Source: Vibrio sinus (GTDB taxonomy: Bacteria; Pseudomonadota; Gammaproteobacteria; Enterobacterales; Vibrionaceae). From it: DNA of 64,000 nt. Each line of letters starts with the position of its first letter. Positions within the stretch are counted from its first letter, which is position 1. Below the pieces are notes generated by a model that saw only the letters and a program-made list of their open reading frames with translations, ran no database searches and was not told where the DNA came from. Location: assembly GCF_023634645.1 (NCBI RefSeq), contig NZ_JAMKMR010000002.1, positions 124,001-188,000 of the forward strand, read 5' to 3'. Shown piece by piece: positions 1 to 8,898 of the stretch. A program made the position numbers and the translations under genes.

Positions 1-1
1 C

Positions 2-67
2 CAAACCTTACCAGAGTCAAAGAAAGTCCGTTGGAGCATTGATAGAGATCCGCAGGACTTGAGTTAG
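2..67 (+). CDS. priA: PriA primosomal helicase, C-terminal end (partial)
   Basis: The window opens inside a reading frame that runs from base 2 to a TAG at 65-67. It encodes 21 residues ending KKVRWSIDRDPQDLS. The pattern of a basic K-V-R/K-W followed by an acidic D-x-D-P matches my memory of PriA C-termini (E. coli ends with a KVKWVLDVDP-type tail). PriA is the replication-restart DNA helicase. Position supports the call: priA lies directly upstream of cytR, ftsN, hslV and hslU in the same direction in enterics and vibrios. The rest of the gene is outside the window. The identification rests on a short tail plus synteny. Confidence 0.72.
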   Translation, partial: QTLPESKKVRWSIDRDPQDLS

Positions 68-87
68 TAAGGTCATCTAGACAAGTC

Positions 88-131
88 ACTTCAAGCCTCA
101 CCTACTTGCTTTGAATTCAGCATCTTGAAGT
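88..131. repeat. Inverted repeat after priA
   Basis: ACTTCAAG (88-95) and CTTGAAGT (124-131) are perfect 8-base inverted arms around a 28-base centre that contains GAATTC. There is no T tract, so it is not a classical terminator. It resembles the short extragenic palindromic elements scattered between vibrio genes, but copy number cannot be tested here. Confidence 0.4.
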
Positions 132-268
132 ACTGTGGGTATAACCTTTTTATCTTGATACTTGGCAAAGTAATATCTCGATAAATGTAAAATGTTTATA
201 AATTGTTAATCTTTGGTTTTATTCTCTTTTTGTTGTAATTAGGTGCATATCGTTATTATTCGAAATAG

Positions 269-284
269 TGTGATGTGAATCTCG
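269..284 (+). promoter_or_regulatory. Possible CRP half-conserved site upstream of cytR
   Basis: TGTGA, a 6-base spacer and TCTCG at 269-284 keep the left CRP half-site (TGTGA) but only two matching bases of the right half (TCACA). CytR acts with CRP in E. coli and cytR is autoregulated there, so a site is plausible. The match is weak. Confidence 0.22.
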
Positions 285-454
285 AAAAAAATGTAATAAT
301 TGATATTTTTGTCGTAACATTCTGCTTGGAAAAGAATAGAATAGGGTCTGATAAATGAGCTTAACGATAAAATAAAAATAGCTCACAAACGTTTGGTTAT
401 GGCTATATATGAGTGCGAAGCTTCGCATTCATCGATTATATGAGGGCTACAAGT

Positions 455-1465
455 ATGGCGACAATGAAGGATGTTGCTCAGCTCGCAGGTGTTTCCACAG
501 CGACCGTATCAAGGGCGCTGATGAACCCCGAGAAAGTATCCACGTCAACAAGAAAGCGCGTAGAAGACGCCGTGTTAGAATCTGGTTATTCCCCTAACTC
601 TTTAGCGCGAAATTTACGTCGTAATGAATCTAAAACAATTGTCGCAATTGTTCCTGATATATGTGATCCCTATTATTCAGATATTATTCGCGGTATTGAA
701 GAGGCGGCAGTAGAGCATGGCTACACGGTGTTATTGGGTGACAGCTGTCAACAAAAGCGCCGAGAAACGACCGCTATGTCTAACCTGTCTTTTGCCAAGC
801 AAGCGGATGGTATCTTATTGCTTGGTGCAGATAATCCATTTGATGTCAGCAAAGCGGAGCAAAAAAATCTCCCGCCTTTGGTGATGGCTTGTGAATTCGC
901 ACCAGAGTTAGAATTGCCGACGGTGCATATCGATAACTTAACCGCCGCGTTTGAAGCCGTCAATTATCTCACCCAAATGGGCCACAAGCGCATCGCCCAG
1001 ATCTCAGGCCCTGAGGCTGCGGCCATTTTTAAGTTCCGCTCGCAAGGCTACCAACAAGCTCTACGACGAGCAGGTATCACGATGCGGCCAAACTATACCG
1101 TGTACTCTGACTATGCGTTTGAAGCGGGCGCAGTGGCTGCTCGCAAACTGTTGTCTTTGGCAGAACCACCTACCGCCATATTCTGTCACTGTGACATTAT
1201 GGCCATTGGGGCCATTCAAGAGGTGAAAAGGTTAGGGCTGCGTGTACCACAAGACCTGTCCATTGTCGGTTTTGACGATATCCAATTCTCTCAGTATTGC
1301 GATCCTCCTTTAACCACCATTGCTCAGCCAAGATACGAAATTGGCCGTCAAGCCATGTTAATGATTTTAGAGCTGCTTAGAGGAAAAGATGTCAGAGCGG
1401 GCTCACGTCTGCTAGAGACACGGCTGGTGGTAAGAAACAGTGTCGCACCTCCGCGTGTTTGCTGA
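455..1465 (+). CDS. cytR: LacI-family transcriptional repressor CytR
   Basis: The 336-residue product is a LacI/GalR repressor. The N-terminal helix-turn-helix (MKDVAQLAGVSTATVSRAL, about residues 4-22) and hinge precede a periplasmic-binding-like effector domain ending in a PRYEIGRQAM segment typical of the family. The sequence agrees closely with vibrio CytR, the cytidine-responsive anti-activator that works with CRP on nucleoside uptake and catabolism genes; in vibrios it also affects biofilm and competence. The ATG at 455 is chosen because TGAGGG at 441-446 is a good ribosome site 8 bases upstream. In-frame starts at 413 (GTG) and 440 lack one. Downstream is ftsN, as in E. coli. Confidence 0.93.
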   Translation: MATMKDVAQLAGVSTATVSRALMNPEKVSTSTRKRVEDAVLESGYSPNSLARNLRRNESKTIVAIVPDICDPYYSDIIRGIEEAAVEHGYTVLLGDSCQQKRRETTAMSNLSFAKQADGILLLGADNPFDVSKAEQKNLPPLVMACEFAPELELPTVHIDNLTAAFEAVNYLTQMGHKRIAQISGPEAAAIFKFRSQGYQQALRRAGITMRPNYTVYSDYAFEAGAVAARKLLSLAEPPTAIFCHCDIMAIGAIQEVKRLGLRVPQDLSIVGFDDIQFSQYCDPPLTTIAQPRYEIGRQAMLMILELLRGKDVRAGSRLLETRLVVRNSVAPPRVC

Positions 1466-1617
1466 TTTTGGTGTCTATTTAGCGCATGAGCGGTCACTCG
1501 CTGTCAGTTTATGGGGTGGTAAATTATTGTCTATTTAAACAATAATTGTTCTGTAAACACCTCATAAACTGTTTTACCATGTGTACAAAGAATGAAAGAT
1601 GTAAATTTTAAGACGTT

Positions 1618-2169
1618 GTGGCAAGCAAAGATTATGTAAGGCGCGGAAGCGGACAAAGCAAGAAAAAAGGCAAGAAAGCCGCACCTCGTCGCAAACCGTG
1701 GCGAAGTGGGATTATTGCTGTTGTGTTAGTCGGTGGGTTTGGTTATGGGTTGTATAAACTGAATCAAGACCCAGAGCCGCCGAAACAAACCGTCGAGCAA
1801 AATACTCATGTCACCCCTAGCGTCACTAAGCCAGTAGAAAACCTGCCCCCACCGCCGCAAGAAAAGTGGCATTATGTCGACACTTTGCCCAACCGGGAAA
1901 TAGAGGTCAAAGCCAAGCCGTTAGTTGAATCTAAGATCCCATACGTAATGCAATGTGGTGCTTACAAAACCAAGCATCAGGCGGAGTCGCGCAAAGTGCA
2001 AATAGCGTTTCAGGGGCTAACCAGCAAGATAGTGAAAAAAGAAGGCAGCTCTTGGTATCGTGTTGTGTTGGGCCCGTATAAAACCAAGCGTGACGCGGAA
2101 AAAGATAAGCATATGCTTCAGCGAGTTAAAATTCAGCCTTGTGCTATTTGGAAAGAAACTCAGCAGTAA
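1618..2169 (+). CDS. ftsN: Cell division protein FtsN (SPOR domain)
   Basis: The 183-residue protein has the FtsN layout: a short basic cytoplasmic tail (DYVRRG, then Lys/Arg-rich to about residue 29), one membrane segment (about 30-47), a Pro-rich periplasmic linker (50-100) and a C-terminal SPOR domain (about 106-180, with YVMQCGAY and WYRVVLGPY) that binds denuded septal peptidoglycan. FtsN triggers septal synthesis through FtsA and FtsQLB. It is shorter than E. coli FtsN (319 aa), mainly in the linker, which is usual for vibrios. The start is GTG at 1618 with a weak ribosome site. Position between cytR and hslV matches the enteric order. Confidence 0.9.
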   Translation: MASKDYVRRGSGQSKKKGKKAAPRRKPWRSGIIAVVLVGGFGYGLYKLNQDPEPPKQTVEQNTHVTPSVTKPVENLPPPPQEKWHYVDTLPNREIEVKAKPLVESKIPYVMQCGAYKTKHQAESRKVQIAFQGLTSKIVKKEGSSWYRVVLGPYKTKRDAEKDKHMLQRVKIQPCAIWKETQQ

Positions 2170-2222
2170 CATTCAGCAGGCAGCGATTCATTTTCTGAGG
2201 CGCTTTCTTTACATTCCTATCC

Positions 2223-2251
2223 CTTGATTTTGTTTATTGTGACCCTCATAT
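2223..2251 (+). promoter_or_regulatory. Sigma-32 heat-shock promoter of hslVU
   Basis: CTTGAT (2223-2228), a 15-base spacer and CCTCATAT (2244-2251) fit the RpoH consensus CTTGAA / CCCCATnT with one mismatch in each element. The element ends 43 bases before hslV, a member of the sigma-32 regulon in E. coli. Confidence 0.72.
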
Positions 2252-2294
2252 AGCTTCTAACATTGACTTATTTTCAAATAAAGAGGCCATACTC

Positions 2295-2828
2295 GTGACT
2301 ACCATTGTATCTGTACGTCGAAATAATAAAGTTGTCATCGCGGGTGATGGACAAGTTTCCCTAGGCAATACCGTTATGAAAGGCAATGCGCGTAAAGTAC
2401 GCCGCTTGTATAGCGACAAAGTCATTGCTGGGTTTGCTGGAGGCACGGCCGATGCGTTTACCCTTTTCGAACGCTTGGAAAGCAAGCTGCAAATGCACCA
2501 GGGCCACTTAACTAAAGCCGCGGTTGAGCTTGCGAAAGATTGGCGAAGTGATCGAGCTCTGCGTAGACTTGAAGCAATGTTAGTGGTCGCAGATGAAAGT
2601 GCATCCTTCATCATTACTGGTAATGGTGACGTTGTGCAGCCTGAAAATGATCTGATTGCGATTGGATCTGGCGGTAACTTCGCTCAAGCGGCCGCCACTG
2701 CGCTACTTGATAACACAGAATTGAGCGCACGTGAGATCGCAGAGAAGTCACTCAAAATAGCGGGTGATATCTGTGTGTTTACTAATCATCATCATACGGT
2801 AGAAGAACTAGAAATACCTGCAGAGTAA
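2295..2828 (+). CDS. hslV: HslV (ClpQ) protease subunit
   Basis: The 177-residue product is the proteasome-beta-like peptidase of the HslUV complex. After removal of the initiator the mature chain begins TTIVSVRR, whose first Thr is the N-terminal nucleophile. [14 protein letters not shown] and the [14 protein letters not shown] segment are family hallmarks, and the length is standard. HslV forms two stacked hexamers capped by HslU and degrades regulators and misfolded proteins in the cytoplasm. The start is GTG at 2295, preceded by AAAGAGG (2280-2286). It lies 57 bases before hslU in one operon behind a sigma-32 promoter. Confidence 0.97.
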   Translation: MTTIVSVRRNNKVVIAGDGQVSLGNTVMKGNARKVRRLYSDKVIAGFAGGTADAFTLFERLESKLQMHQGHLTKAAVELAKDWRSDRALRRLEAMLVVADESASFIITGNGDVVQPENDLIAIGSGGNFAQAAATALLDNTELSAREIAEKSLKIAGDICVFTNHHHTVEELEIPAE

Positions 2829-2833
2829 CTAAG

Positions 2834-2851
2834 CAATAACCCGTGTTATTG
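2834..2851. repeat. Inverted repeat between hslV and hslU
   Basis: CAATAAC (2834-2840), loop CCGT and GTTATTG (2845-2851) form a perfect 7-bp hairpin 6 bases after the hslV stop. There is no T tract. It may be an mRNA-stabilising or processing structure inside the operon. Confidence 0.4.
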
Positions 2852-2885
2852 ATGAGCGCATTAATAAGAATTTAAGGAATTACCT

Positions 2886-4217
2886 ATGTCTGAAATGACC
2901 CCTCGTGAAATTGTTCATGAATTGAATCGCCACATTATTGGCCAAGATAACGCGAAACGCTCGGTAGCCATTGCTTTACGTAATCGCTGGAGAAGAATGC
3001 AGCTTGAAGAAAGCTTGCGAGTGGAAGTGACGCCAAAAAACATTCTGATGATTGGTCCAACAGGGGTAGGTAAAACCGAAATCGCTCGTCGATTAGCCAA
3101 GCTTGCTAATGCCCCTTTCATTAAGGTTGAAGCGACGAAATTTACCGAAGTAGGTTACGTTGGTAAAGAAGTCGAAACCATCATCCGTGATTTGACGGAT
3201 GTGGCGGTCAAAATGACCCATCAGCAAGCCATGGAGAAGGTCAAGTTCCGAGCTGAAGAACAGGCCGAAGAGAGAATATTAGACGCATTGCTGCCTCCAG
3301 CTCGTGATGGTTGGGGTGAAGATGAGAAAAAAGAAGAAAGCACCAATACACGCCAAGTATTTCGCAAGAAGCTGCGTGAAGGTAAATTAGACGACAAGGA
3401 AATTGAAGTCGATATTGCCACACCACAAATGGGTGTAGAAATCATGGCGCCTCCAGGTATGGAAGAGATGACCAATCAGCTTCAAGGCATGTTCCAAAAC
3501 CTTGCTGGTGACACTAAGAAAAAGCGCAAGCTGAAAATCAAAGATGCGTTTAAAGCGCTGACTGAAGAAGAAGCGGCGAAATTAGTTAACCAAGAAGAGC
3601 TGAAAGAAAATGCGATTTACAACGTCGAAAATAACGGCATTGTATTTATCGATGAAATCGACAAAATTTGTAAGCGTGGTGAGTCTTCAGGTCCAGACGT
3701 ATCTCGTGAAGGGGTACAAAGAGACTTGCTGCCTCTTATTGAAGGTAGCACAGTATCGACCAAACACGGTATGGTGAAAACTGACCATATCCTGTTTGTG
3801 GCATCAGGTGCATTCCAAGTAGCAACGCCTTCAGATTTGATACCTGAGTTGCAAGGCCGTCTGCCCATTCGTGTTGAACTTGAAGCGCTGTCTAGTGATG
3901 ATTTCAAGCGAATTTTGACTGAGCCTAAAGCGTCACTGACTGAGCAATACGTTGCTTTAATGAAAACGGAAGATGTAGACATTGAGTTTAGTGATGATGG
4001 CATTAGCCAAATTGCCGAAGCTGCTTGGCAAGTCAATGAGTCAACAGAAAACATCGGTGCTCGCCGTCTGCATACTGTGATGGAGCGTCTAATGGATGAA
4101 ATTTCATTTGAAGCGACCGATAAAGCAGGCAGTAAGCTGGTGATTGATGCAAACTATGTAAAACAAAAACTTGGCGAATTTGTTGAAGATGAAGATTTAA
4201 GCCGCTTTATTCTTTAA
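2886..4217 (+). CDS. hslU: HslU (ClpY) ATPase, protease regulatory subunit
   Basis: The 443-residue AAA+ unfoldase partners HslV. Visible features are Walker A GPTGVGKT (residues 57-64), the pore-loop region around GYVGKEVE, the HslU-specific I-domain insertion (about 110-245), Walker [11 protein letters not shown] (about 251-260) and a sensor-2 segment IGARRLHTV near the C-terminus. The C-terminal tail LSRFIL is the segment that inserts into HslV to activate it. Length and sequence are typical. The start has a TAAGGAATT ribosome site, and the gene is followed by a strong terminator. Confidence 0.98.
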   Translation: MSEMTPREIVHELNRHIIGQDNAKRSVAIALRNRWRRMQLEESLRVEVTPKNILMIGPTGVGKTEIARRLAKLANAPFIKVEATKFTEVGYVGKEVETIIRDLTDVAVKMTHQQAMEKVKFRAEEQAEERILDALLPPARDGWGEDEKKEESTNTRQVFRKKLREGKLDDKEIEVDIATPQMGVEIMAPPGMEEMTNQLQGMFQNLAGDTKKKRKLKIKDAFKALTEEEAAKLVNQEELKENAIYNVENNGIVFIDEIDKICKRGESSGPDVSREGVQRDLLPLIEGSTVSTKHGMVKTDHILFVASGAFQVATPSDLIPELQGRLPIRVELEALSSDDFKRILTEPKASLTEQYVALMKTEDVDIEFSDDGISQIAEAAWQVNESTENIGARRLHTVMERLMDEISFEATDKAGSKLVIDANYVKQKLGEFVEDEDLSRFIL

Positions 4218-4234
4218 TGTTCAAAATGATACAC

Positions 4235-4259
4235 AAGGCCCACTTTAGGTGGGCTTTTT
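4235..4259 (+). terminator. Intrinsic terminator after hslVU
   Basis: A stem with core GCCCAC (4238-4243) / GTGGGC (4249-4254) and loop TTTAG is extended by flanking A/T pairs and followed by a run of five T. It starts 18 bases after the hslU stop. Confidence 0.9.
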
Positions 4260-4298
4260 GCGTATTGTGCCACTATACAAAATGAAGATGTTGGAAAT

Positions 4299-5273
4299 AT
4301 GACACGGTTAAATTGGAAACCAAGTGCGACCAAGGCTGCTTTGCAAAAGCGTGCGAAAGTCATTACACAAATCAGGCAGTTTTTTCAGCAAAGAGATGTG
4401 CTAGAGGTAGATACGCCTGCGATGAGTCACGCCACTGTGACTGATATTCACCTACATACCTTTTCCACCGAGTTTGTTGGTCCTGGTTATGCGGATGGTC
4501 GTAAGCTGTATCTAATGACCAGCCCTGAATTTCACATGAAGCGCTTGCTTGCCGCAGGTAGCGGTTGTATCTATCAGATCTGTAAATCTTTTCGCAATGA
4601 AGAAAATGGTCGCTTCCACAACCCAGAATTTACCATGCTAGAGTGGTATCGAGTGGGGTTTGATCATCACGATTTGATGGATGAAATGGATGAGCTGTTC
4701 CAATTGGTGCTTGGCTGCCATCAAGCGCACAGGATGACTTATCAGCAAGCTTTCTTAAACATACTTAATGTGTGTCCATTGGAAGCCCCTTTAGAGCAGT
4801 TAAAGCAAGTGGCTCGCGCTCTTGGTTTGGATGATATTGCAAACACTGAAGATGACCGAGATACACTCTTGCAATTGCTGTTTTCAGTTGGGATAGAGCC
4901 AAAAATTGGCCAGCAGGATCCTGTGTTTGTCTATGATTTTCCTGCATCACAAGCCGCGCTTGCGAAAATTAACCAACAAGATCCACGTGTTGCCGATCGA
5001 TTTGAGGCTTATTTTAAAGGGATTGAGTTAGCCAATGGTTTCCATGAGTTAGATAACCCTGTCGAGCAGCGCAGACGGTTTGAGTCCGACAATCACACGC
5101 GGCGAAATATGGGATTAGCGCCACAGCCAATCGATGAACATCTTTTAGCCGCATTAGAACAAGGTTTGCCACAATGTGCCGGGGTTGCGGTTGGCGTAGA
5201 CCGATTAATCATGCTGGCAACAGATGCGCAGCACATCGATGAAGTCACGGCTTTTCCTTTTCCTAGGGCTTAA
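4299..5273 (+). CDS. epmA: Elongation factor P--(R)-beta-lysine ligase EpmA
   Basis: The 324-residue protein is a class II lysyl-tRNA synthetase paralogue without the anticodon-binding domain. Motif 2 is visible at about 98-117 ([15 protein letters not shown]) and motif 3 near the C-terminus ([12 protein letters not shown]). EpmA (PoxA/GenX/YjeA) attaches (R)-beta-lysine, made by EpmB, to a lysine of EF-P, which helps ribosomes through polyproline. Length agrees with the family (325 in E. coli). Neither efp nor epmB is in the window. It has its own short leader after the hslU terminator. Confidence 0.95.
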   Translation: MTRLNWKPSATKAALQKRAKVITQIRQFFQQRDVLEVDTPAMSHATVTDIHLHTFSTEFVGPGYADGRKLYLMTSPEFHMKRLLAAGSGCIYQICKSFRNEENGRFHNPEFTMLEWYRVGFDHHDLMDEMDELFQLVLGCHQAHRMTYQQAFLNILNVCPLEAPLEQLKQVARALGLDDIANTEDDRDTLLQLLFSVGIEPKIGQQDPVFVYDFPASQAALAKINQQDPRVADRFEAYFKGIELANGFHELDNPVEQRRRFESDNHTRRNMGLAPQPIDEHLLAALEQGLPQCAGVAVGVDRLIMLATDAQHIDEVTAFPFPRA

Positions 5274-5279
5274 TATACA

Positions 5280-5301
5280 GAGCATACACTCAAGTATGCT
5301 C
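5280..5301. repeat. Hairpin downstream of epmA
   Basis: GAGCATAC (5280-5287) and GTATGCTC (5294-5301) are perfect 8-base inverted arms with a 6-base loop. There is no following T run, so it is either a weak terminator or a 3'-end stabiliser for the epmA mRNA. Confidence 0.5.
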
Positions 5302-5551
5302 GTACTGGCCCCATTTTGAACCTACGCTTCCCCGACAGTGCTTTTTGACATATGTAATGAATTAAAGTTTTATAGAAAGTGATTTTTATAACTGCAAGAT
5401 ATAAAGAAAAAAGTTGCTGTTTTTATCTGACTAAAAGAAAGACTTGGTGTTTTTTCGATTTTAAATTGAAATATTCTCCATCAATTCCTTTCGGTTATTT
5501 TATATGTCGAAAACATCATTCATTAAAGTGAGATTTGAAGGTTACTATTTT

Positions 5552-5575
5552 CAATAGCAAACATATTAGCTATTG
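5552..5575 (+). promoter_or_regulatory. Inverted repeat covering the permease ribosome site
   Basis: CAATAGC (5552-5558) and GCTATTG (5569-5575) form a perfect 7-bp repeat around a 10-base AT centre. Its right arm overlaps the weak ribosome site TTGGAA (5573-5578) of the GTG start at 5584. It could be an RNA hairpin limiting translation or a dimeric operator. Only the symmetry is observed. Confidence 0.4.
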
Positions 5576-5583
5576 GAATAATT

Positions 5584-7317
5584 GTGTCTGATTTAACCCC
5601 TGCCATTATTGTTATTTTTATATTCTTAGCCACTATCGCAGGGCTGATTAAGTTTCAACGCTACCCTGGTCGGGTATTTGGCGTGGCGTTACTTACCTTA
5701 TATATATTAAATATTGTTTCGACACATCAAGTTTTAAATAGTTTTGCCAATCAAGGGCTCCTGACACTGATACTGTTAATGATTTGCTCGTTAGCGCTGG
5801 AGAAAACGAGGTTATTAAGAGTGATTACCTCGTATGTGATTAAGAATAATTATCAGTCGACTTGGCTAAGGTTATTTGGCTTAACAGTTATATCTTCTGC
5901 CTTTTTAAATAACACGGCAGTAGTTTCTACTATGTTATCACCGATCAGAAATAATCGCTTTCATTCGTCGAGTCGACTATTAATTCCTTTGTCCTATGCG
6001 GCCATATTTGGTGGCACGTTAACCCTAGTGGGGACTTCAACTAACCTGATCGTCAACAGCATGTTATTAGGACGAGGTGGGCAGCCATTAGGCTTTTTTG
6101 AGTTTACGCCGATTGGTCTGTGTGTCGTTGTCGTTTGTGGTGCGGTGCTGTTCTTTGCGTCCAAGCTTTTGCCAGTAAAGGATAACGGGGCACCGAGAGG
6201 CTCCAAGTATTTTATTGACGCCAAAGTCTCAGCGACGTCGTCTTTAGTCGGAAAAAGCATTGAGTCAAATGGGCTGAGAAATCTGGAGTCATTATTTTTG
6301 GTTGAAATCCTGCGTAGAGGACGGCTCATTTCTCCCGTTTCACCCAATGAAGAGATCGAAGCCAACGATAGATTGATGTTTACTGGCGATATTAAGAAAG
6401 TCACGGTACTCAGTCAGTTTGATGGTCTAGATTTGTACGCACATAAAAATGGCCTGCCTATCAATAATCTTCGTGAGGTAGTGGTTAAACCGGAAAGTAT
6501 TCTTATCGGCAAGAGCTTAAAGCAAGCGGGATTTCGGGCCTTGTTTGATGCGGCGGTCGTGGCAATGAGAAGGGATGGCGAGGTGATATCAGGCAAGCTG
6601 GGCGAGTTAACGCTTAATGCCGGTGATTACCTCGTTTTGGCGGTTGGGGCTGATTTTAAAGGTCGGCACAACATTGGTAAAAACTTCTATCTAATAAGTG
6701 GCTTAGAAGTCGATAAGGCATTAAATCCAATACAAGAAAAAATCGCCATAATCGGTTTCTTTCTAGCTATTGTTTTATCAGCATTCTCTGTATTACCCCT
6801 ATTTAAAGGGATGTTGTTGCTTTTAGGTGCTTTATTGTTATCTGGAAGCCTAAACTCGAATGAAATAATGCAGCGCTTACCAAAACAGATTTGGTTAATT
6901 ATTTCATCGGCATTGATATTGTCACATGCATTAATCAGTAGTGGTGCATTAGGCTATTTACGAGATGTTATTCAATCGAATAATCATATCCTTACTCCAT
7001 TCTTTGGCTTGGTCATTATTTATTGTTTGACTTGGCTTCTGACGGAGCTTGTGACGAATAATGCCGCAGCCGCACTGATATTCCCGCTTGCCTTTGGAAT
7101 GGCAACCGCCCTTTCTGTCAATGCTCATGCGTATATCTTGGCGGTAGCATTTGGCGCAAGTGCCAGTTTTATCAGCCCTTATGGATATCAAACCAATTTG
7201 ATGGTGTTTAACGCGGGCAAATATCAACTGAGTGACTTTGTCAAAGTGGGTGTGCCAATCAGCATTGCTTATGGTGTCACAGTCATTAGCGCCATTTACT
7301 TTTTTGTCGGCTTATAG
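5584..7317 (+). CDS. SLC13 (DASS) family sulfate/anion permease with RCK_C domains
   Basis: The 577-residue integral membrane protein has membrane segments in the N-terminal third (about 1-195), a cytoplasmic insert (about 205-370) with two TrkA-C/RCK_C-like units (each ending in a NxRLMFTGD or GDYLVLAVG type strand), and a second membrane half (about 385-577). The DASS signatures VGTSTNLIV and ASASFISPYGYQTN, one per half, place it with Na+/sulfate or divalent anion symporters of the YfbS/SAC1 type. Direct linkage to cysD, cysC and cysN argues for sulfate as substrate. The start is GTG with a weak TTGGAA site inside an inverted repeat. It is first gene of the operon, 18 bases before cysD. 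Substrate is inferred. Confidence 0.85.
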   Translation: MSDLTPAIIVIFIFLATIAGLIKFQRYPGRVFGVALLTLYILNIVSTHQVLNSFANQGLLTLILLMICSLALEKTRLLRVITSYVIKNNYQSTWLRLFGLTVISSAFLNNTAVVSTMLSPIRNNRFHSSSRLLIPLSYAAIFGGTLTLVGTSTNLIVNSMLLGRGGQPLGFFEFTPIGLCVVVVCGAVLFFASKLLPVKDNGAPRGSKYFIDAKVSATSSLVGKSIESNGLRNLESLFLVEILRRGRLISPVSPNEEIEANDRLMFTGDIKKVTVLSQFDGLDLYAHKNGLPINNLREVVVKPESILIGKSLKQAGFRALFDAAVVAMRRDGEVISGKLGELTLNAGDYLVLAVGADFKGRHNIGKNFYLISGLEVDKALNPIQEKIAIIGFFLAIVLSAFSVLPLFKGMLLLLGALLLSGSLNSNEIMQRLPKQIWLIISSALILSHALISSGALGYLRDVIQSNNHILTPFFGLVIIYCLTWLLTELVTNNAAAALIFPLAFGMATALSVNAHAYILAVAFGASASFISPYGYQTNLMVFNAGKYQLSDFVKVGVPISIAYGVTVISAIYFFVGL

Positions 7318-7335
7318 GAAACAACAGTAGGATAA

Positions 7336-8253
7336 ATGATGAATATTGCTCCTAAAAAATTGACTCACTTAAAACAGCTTGAAGCTGAGTCCATTCATAT
7401 TATGCGTGAGGTAGCCGCTGAGTTCGACAATCCAGTGATGCTGTATTCTGTCGGTAAGGACTCTTCCGTCATGCTACACCTAGCTAAAAAGGCCTTTGCT
7501 CCAGGAGTGCCTCCTTTTCCTTTGATGCATGTTGATACTACATGGAAGTTTAAAGAGATGATCGCGTTTCGTGATTACATGGCAGACAAACTGGGTATGA
7601 AGTTGATTGTTCATCAAAACCCAGAGGGGTTAGCGATGAATATCAGCCCATTTGTGCATGGAAGTTCAAGGCATACCGATATCATGAAAACGCAAGGACT
7701 AAAGCAAGCGCTGGACAAGTACGGGTTTGACGCTGCTTTTGGTGGTGCTCGCCGCGACGAAGAAAAATCTCGTGCGAAAGAAAGGGTGTACTCATTTCGT
7801 GACGAACATCATCGCTGGGACCCAAAAAACCAAAGGCCTGAGCTATGGAACGTGTACAACGGCAAAGTGCATCAAGGCGAGAGTATTCGAGTCTTCCCAT
7901 TATCTAATTGGACTGAATTGGATATCTGGCAATACATTTACCTAGAAAACATTGAAATTCCCGAGCTGTATTTATCCAAACAGCGGCCTGTTGTTGAGCG
8001 TGATGGTATGTTGATCATGGTGGATGATGAACGTATGGAGCTTAAAGAGGGCGAAAAAATTGAACAGAAAATGGTGCGCTTTAGAACGCTAGGCTGCTAT
8101 CCGTTAACGGGAGCCGTCGAGTCTCAAGCGACCACCTTGCCAGAAGTGATTCAAGAGATGCTGTTGACCACAACCTCGGAGCGTCAAGGGCGAGCCATTG
8201 ACCACGATAGTGCAGGTTCGATGGAGAAGAAAAAACGCGAAGGGTATTTCTAG
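7336..8253 (+). CDS. cysD: Sulfate adenylyltransferase subunit 2 (CysD)
   Basis: The 305-residue catalytic subunit of ATP sulfurylase makes adenosine 5'-phosphosulfate (APS) from ATP and sulfate, driven by the CysN GTPase. It belongs to the PAPS-reductase-like ATP-pyrophosphatase fold: the PP-loop is SVGKDSS (38-44), and the [12 protein letters not shown] segment and C-terminal RQGRAIDHD...KKKREGYF are family signatures. Length is typical (302 in E. coli). Either ATG at 7336 or 7339 could start; TAGGA at 7328-7332 suits the second slightly better. Unlike the classical cysDN arrangement, cysN is not next: cysC and a DHH gene lie between. It may be a second copy beside a housekeeping cysDN outside this window. 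Confidence 0.93.
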   Translation: MMNIAPKKLTHLKQLEAESIHIMREVAAEFDNPVMLYSVGKDSSVMLHLAKKAFAPGVPPFPLMHVDTTWKFKEMIAFRDYMADKLGMKLIVHQNPEGLAMNISPFVHGSSRHTDIMKTQGLKQALDKYGFDAAFGGARRDEEKSRAKERVYSFRDEHHRWDPKNQRPELWNVYNGKVHQGESIRVFPLSNWTELDIWQYIYLENIEIPELYLSKQRPVVERDGMLIMVDDERMELKEGEKIEQKMVRFRTLGCYPLTGAVESQATTLPEVIQEMLLTTTSERQGRAIDHDSAGSMEKKKREGYF

Positions 8254-8256
8254 ATT

Positions 8257-8895
8257 ATGTCGGTTTATGTGAAAAAAAACCATGACGCGGTGAGTGAGGA
8301 TATTGTTTGGCACAATGTGTCTGTAAGTCATCTCGAGCGCGCGGATGTCAATCAACAAAAGCCAGTGATACTTTGGTTTACTGGGCTCAGTGGCTCGGGA
8401 AAGTCGACGATTGCTAACGCGGTGGAAGCGCTTTTGTTTCAAAGAGGCAAACGAAGCTATTTGCTCGATGGCGATAATATTCGCCATGGATTGAATAAAG
8501 ATCTTGGCTTTAGTGATCAAGACCGAGAAGAAAACATTCGCCGAATTGGTGAAGTAGCCAAATTGTTTGTTGATTCGGGAATAATTGTCTTGACCGCGTT
8601 TATTTCTCCTTTTATCTCAGATCGACTCAAGGTTAGGCAGCTCGTTGAGTCTGAACAGTTTTTAGAAGTCTTTATTGATACTCCGTTGTCCGTGTGTGAG
8701 CAGCGCGATCCTAAAGGGTTGTATAAAAAAGCCAGAGCAGGGGAGATTTCGCATTTCACTGGCATCGATTCAGAATATCAAGCGCCGCAGAATCCTGAGA
8801 TCCATATTAAGACGCAAGATTTGACGATAGAAGCGTGTGCGACAGAAGTGGTTGAGCAGCTGCTTGAGCGTGGCCTCTTGAGTGGTAAGGGTTAA
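8257..8895 (+). CDS. cysC: Adenylyl-sulfate kinase (CysC)
   Basis: The 212-residue APS kinase converts APS and ATP to PAPS. The P-loop is GLSGSGKST (43-51), followed by [12 protein letters not shown] (about 69-80). The FISPF motif contains the conserved Ser (S117) that is phosphorylated in E. coli CysC, and [14 protein letters not shown] is a family motif. An N-terminal extension of about 38 residues with the conserved VWH is normal. It starts 3 bases after the cysD stop, so translation is probably coupled. PAPS made here can feed reductive assimilation or sulfotransferases; no cysH or sulfotransferase gene is in the window. Confidence 0.95.
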   Translation: MSVYVKKNHDAVSEDIVWHNVSVSHLERADVNQQKPVILWFTGLSGSGKSTIANAVEALLFQRGKRSYLLDGDNIRHGLNKDLGFSDQDREENIRRIGEVAKLFVDSGIIVLTAFISPFISDRLKVRQLVESEQFLEVFIDTPLSVCEQRDPKGLYKKARAGEISHFTGIDSEYQAPQNPEIHIKTQDLTIEACATEVVEQLLERGLLSGKG

Positions 8896-8898
8896 CGG

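Larger units (their letters stand above)
68..454. other. priA-cytR intergenic region
   Basis: This gap of about 390 bp has no credible gene. It holds an inverted repeat just after priA (88-131), a very AT-rich stretch from about 180 to 400 that probably carries the cytR promoter, and a partial CRP-like site at 269-284. No T-tailed hairpin terminator for priA was found. Confidence 0.6.
5274..5583. other. Intergenic region before the sulfate-activation operon
   Basis: This 310-base AT-rich gap has no gene. It contains a hairpin directly after epmA (5280-5301) and an inverted repeat overlapping the ribosome-binding region of the permease gene (5552-5575). The operon promoter is presumably in the AT-rich part (about 5380-5520), but I cannot name its -35/-10 with confidence. 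Confidence 0.6.

Noticed and set aside
2246..2614. A 122-codon minus-strand frame opposite hslV
   Set aside because: A shadow of hslV codon bias; hslV itself is beyond doubt.
5280..5301. Strong terminator after epmA
   Set aside because: The stem is perfect, but no T run follows, so it is listed only as an inverted repeat.
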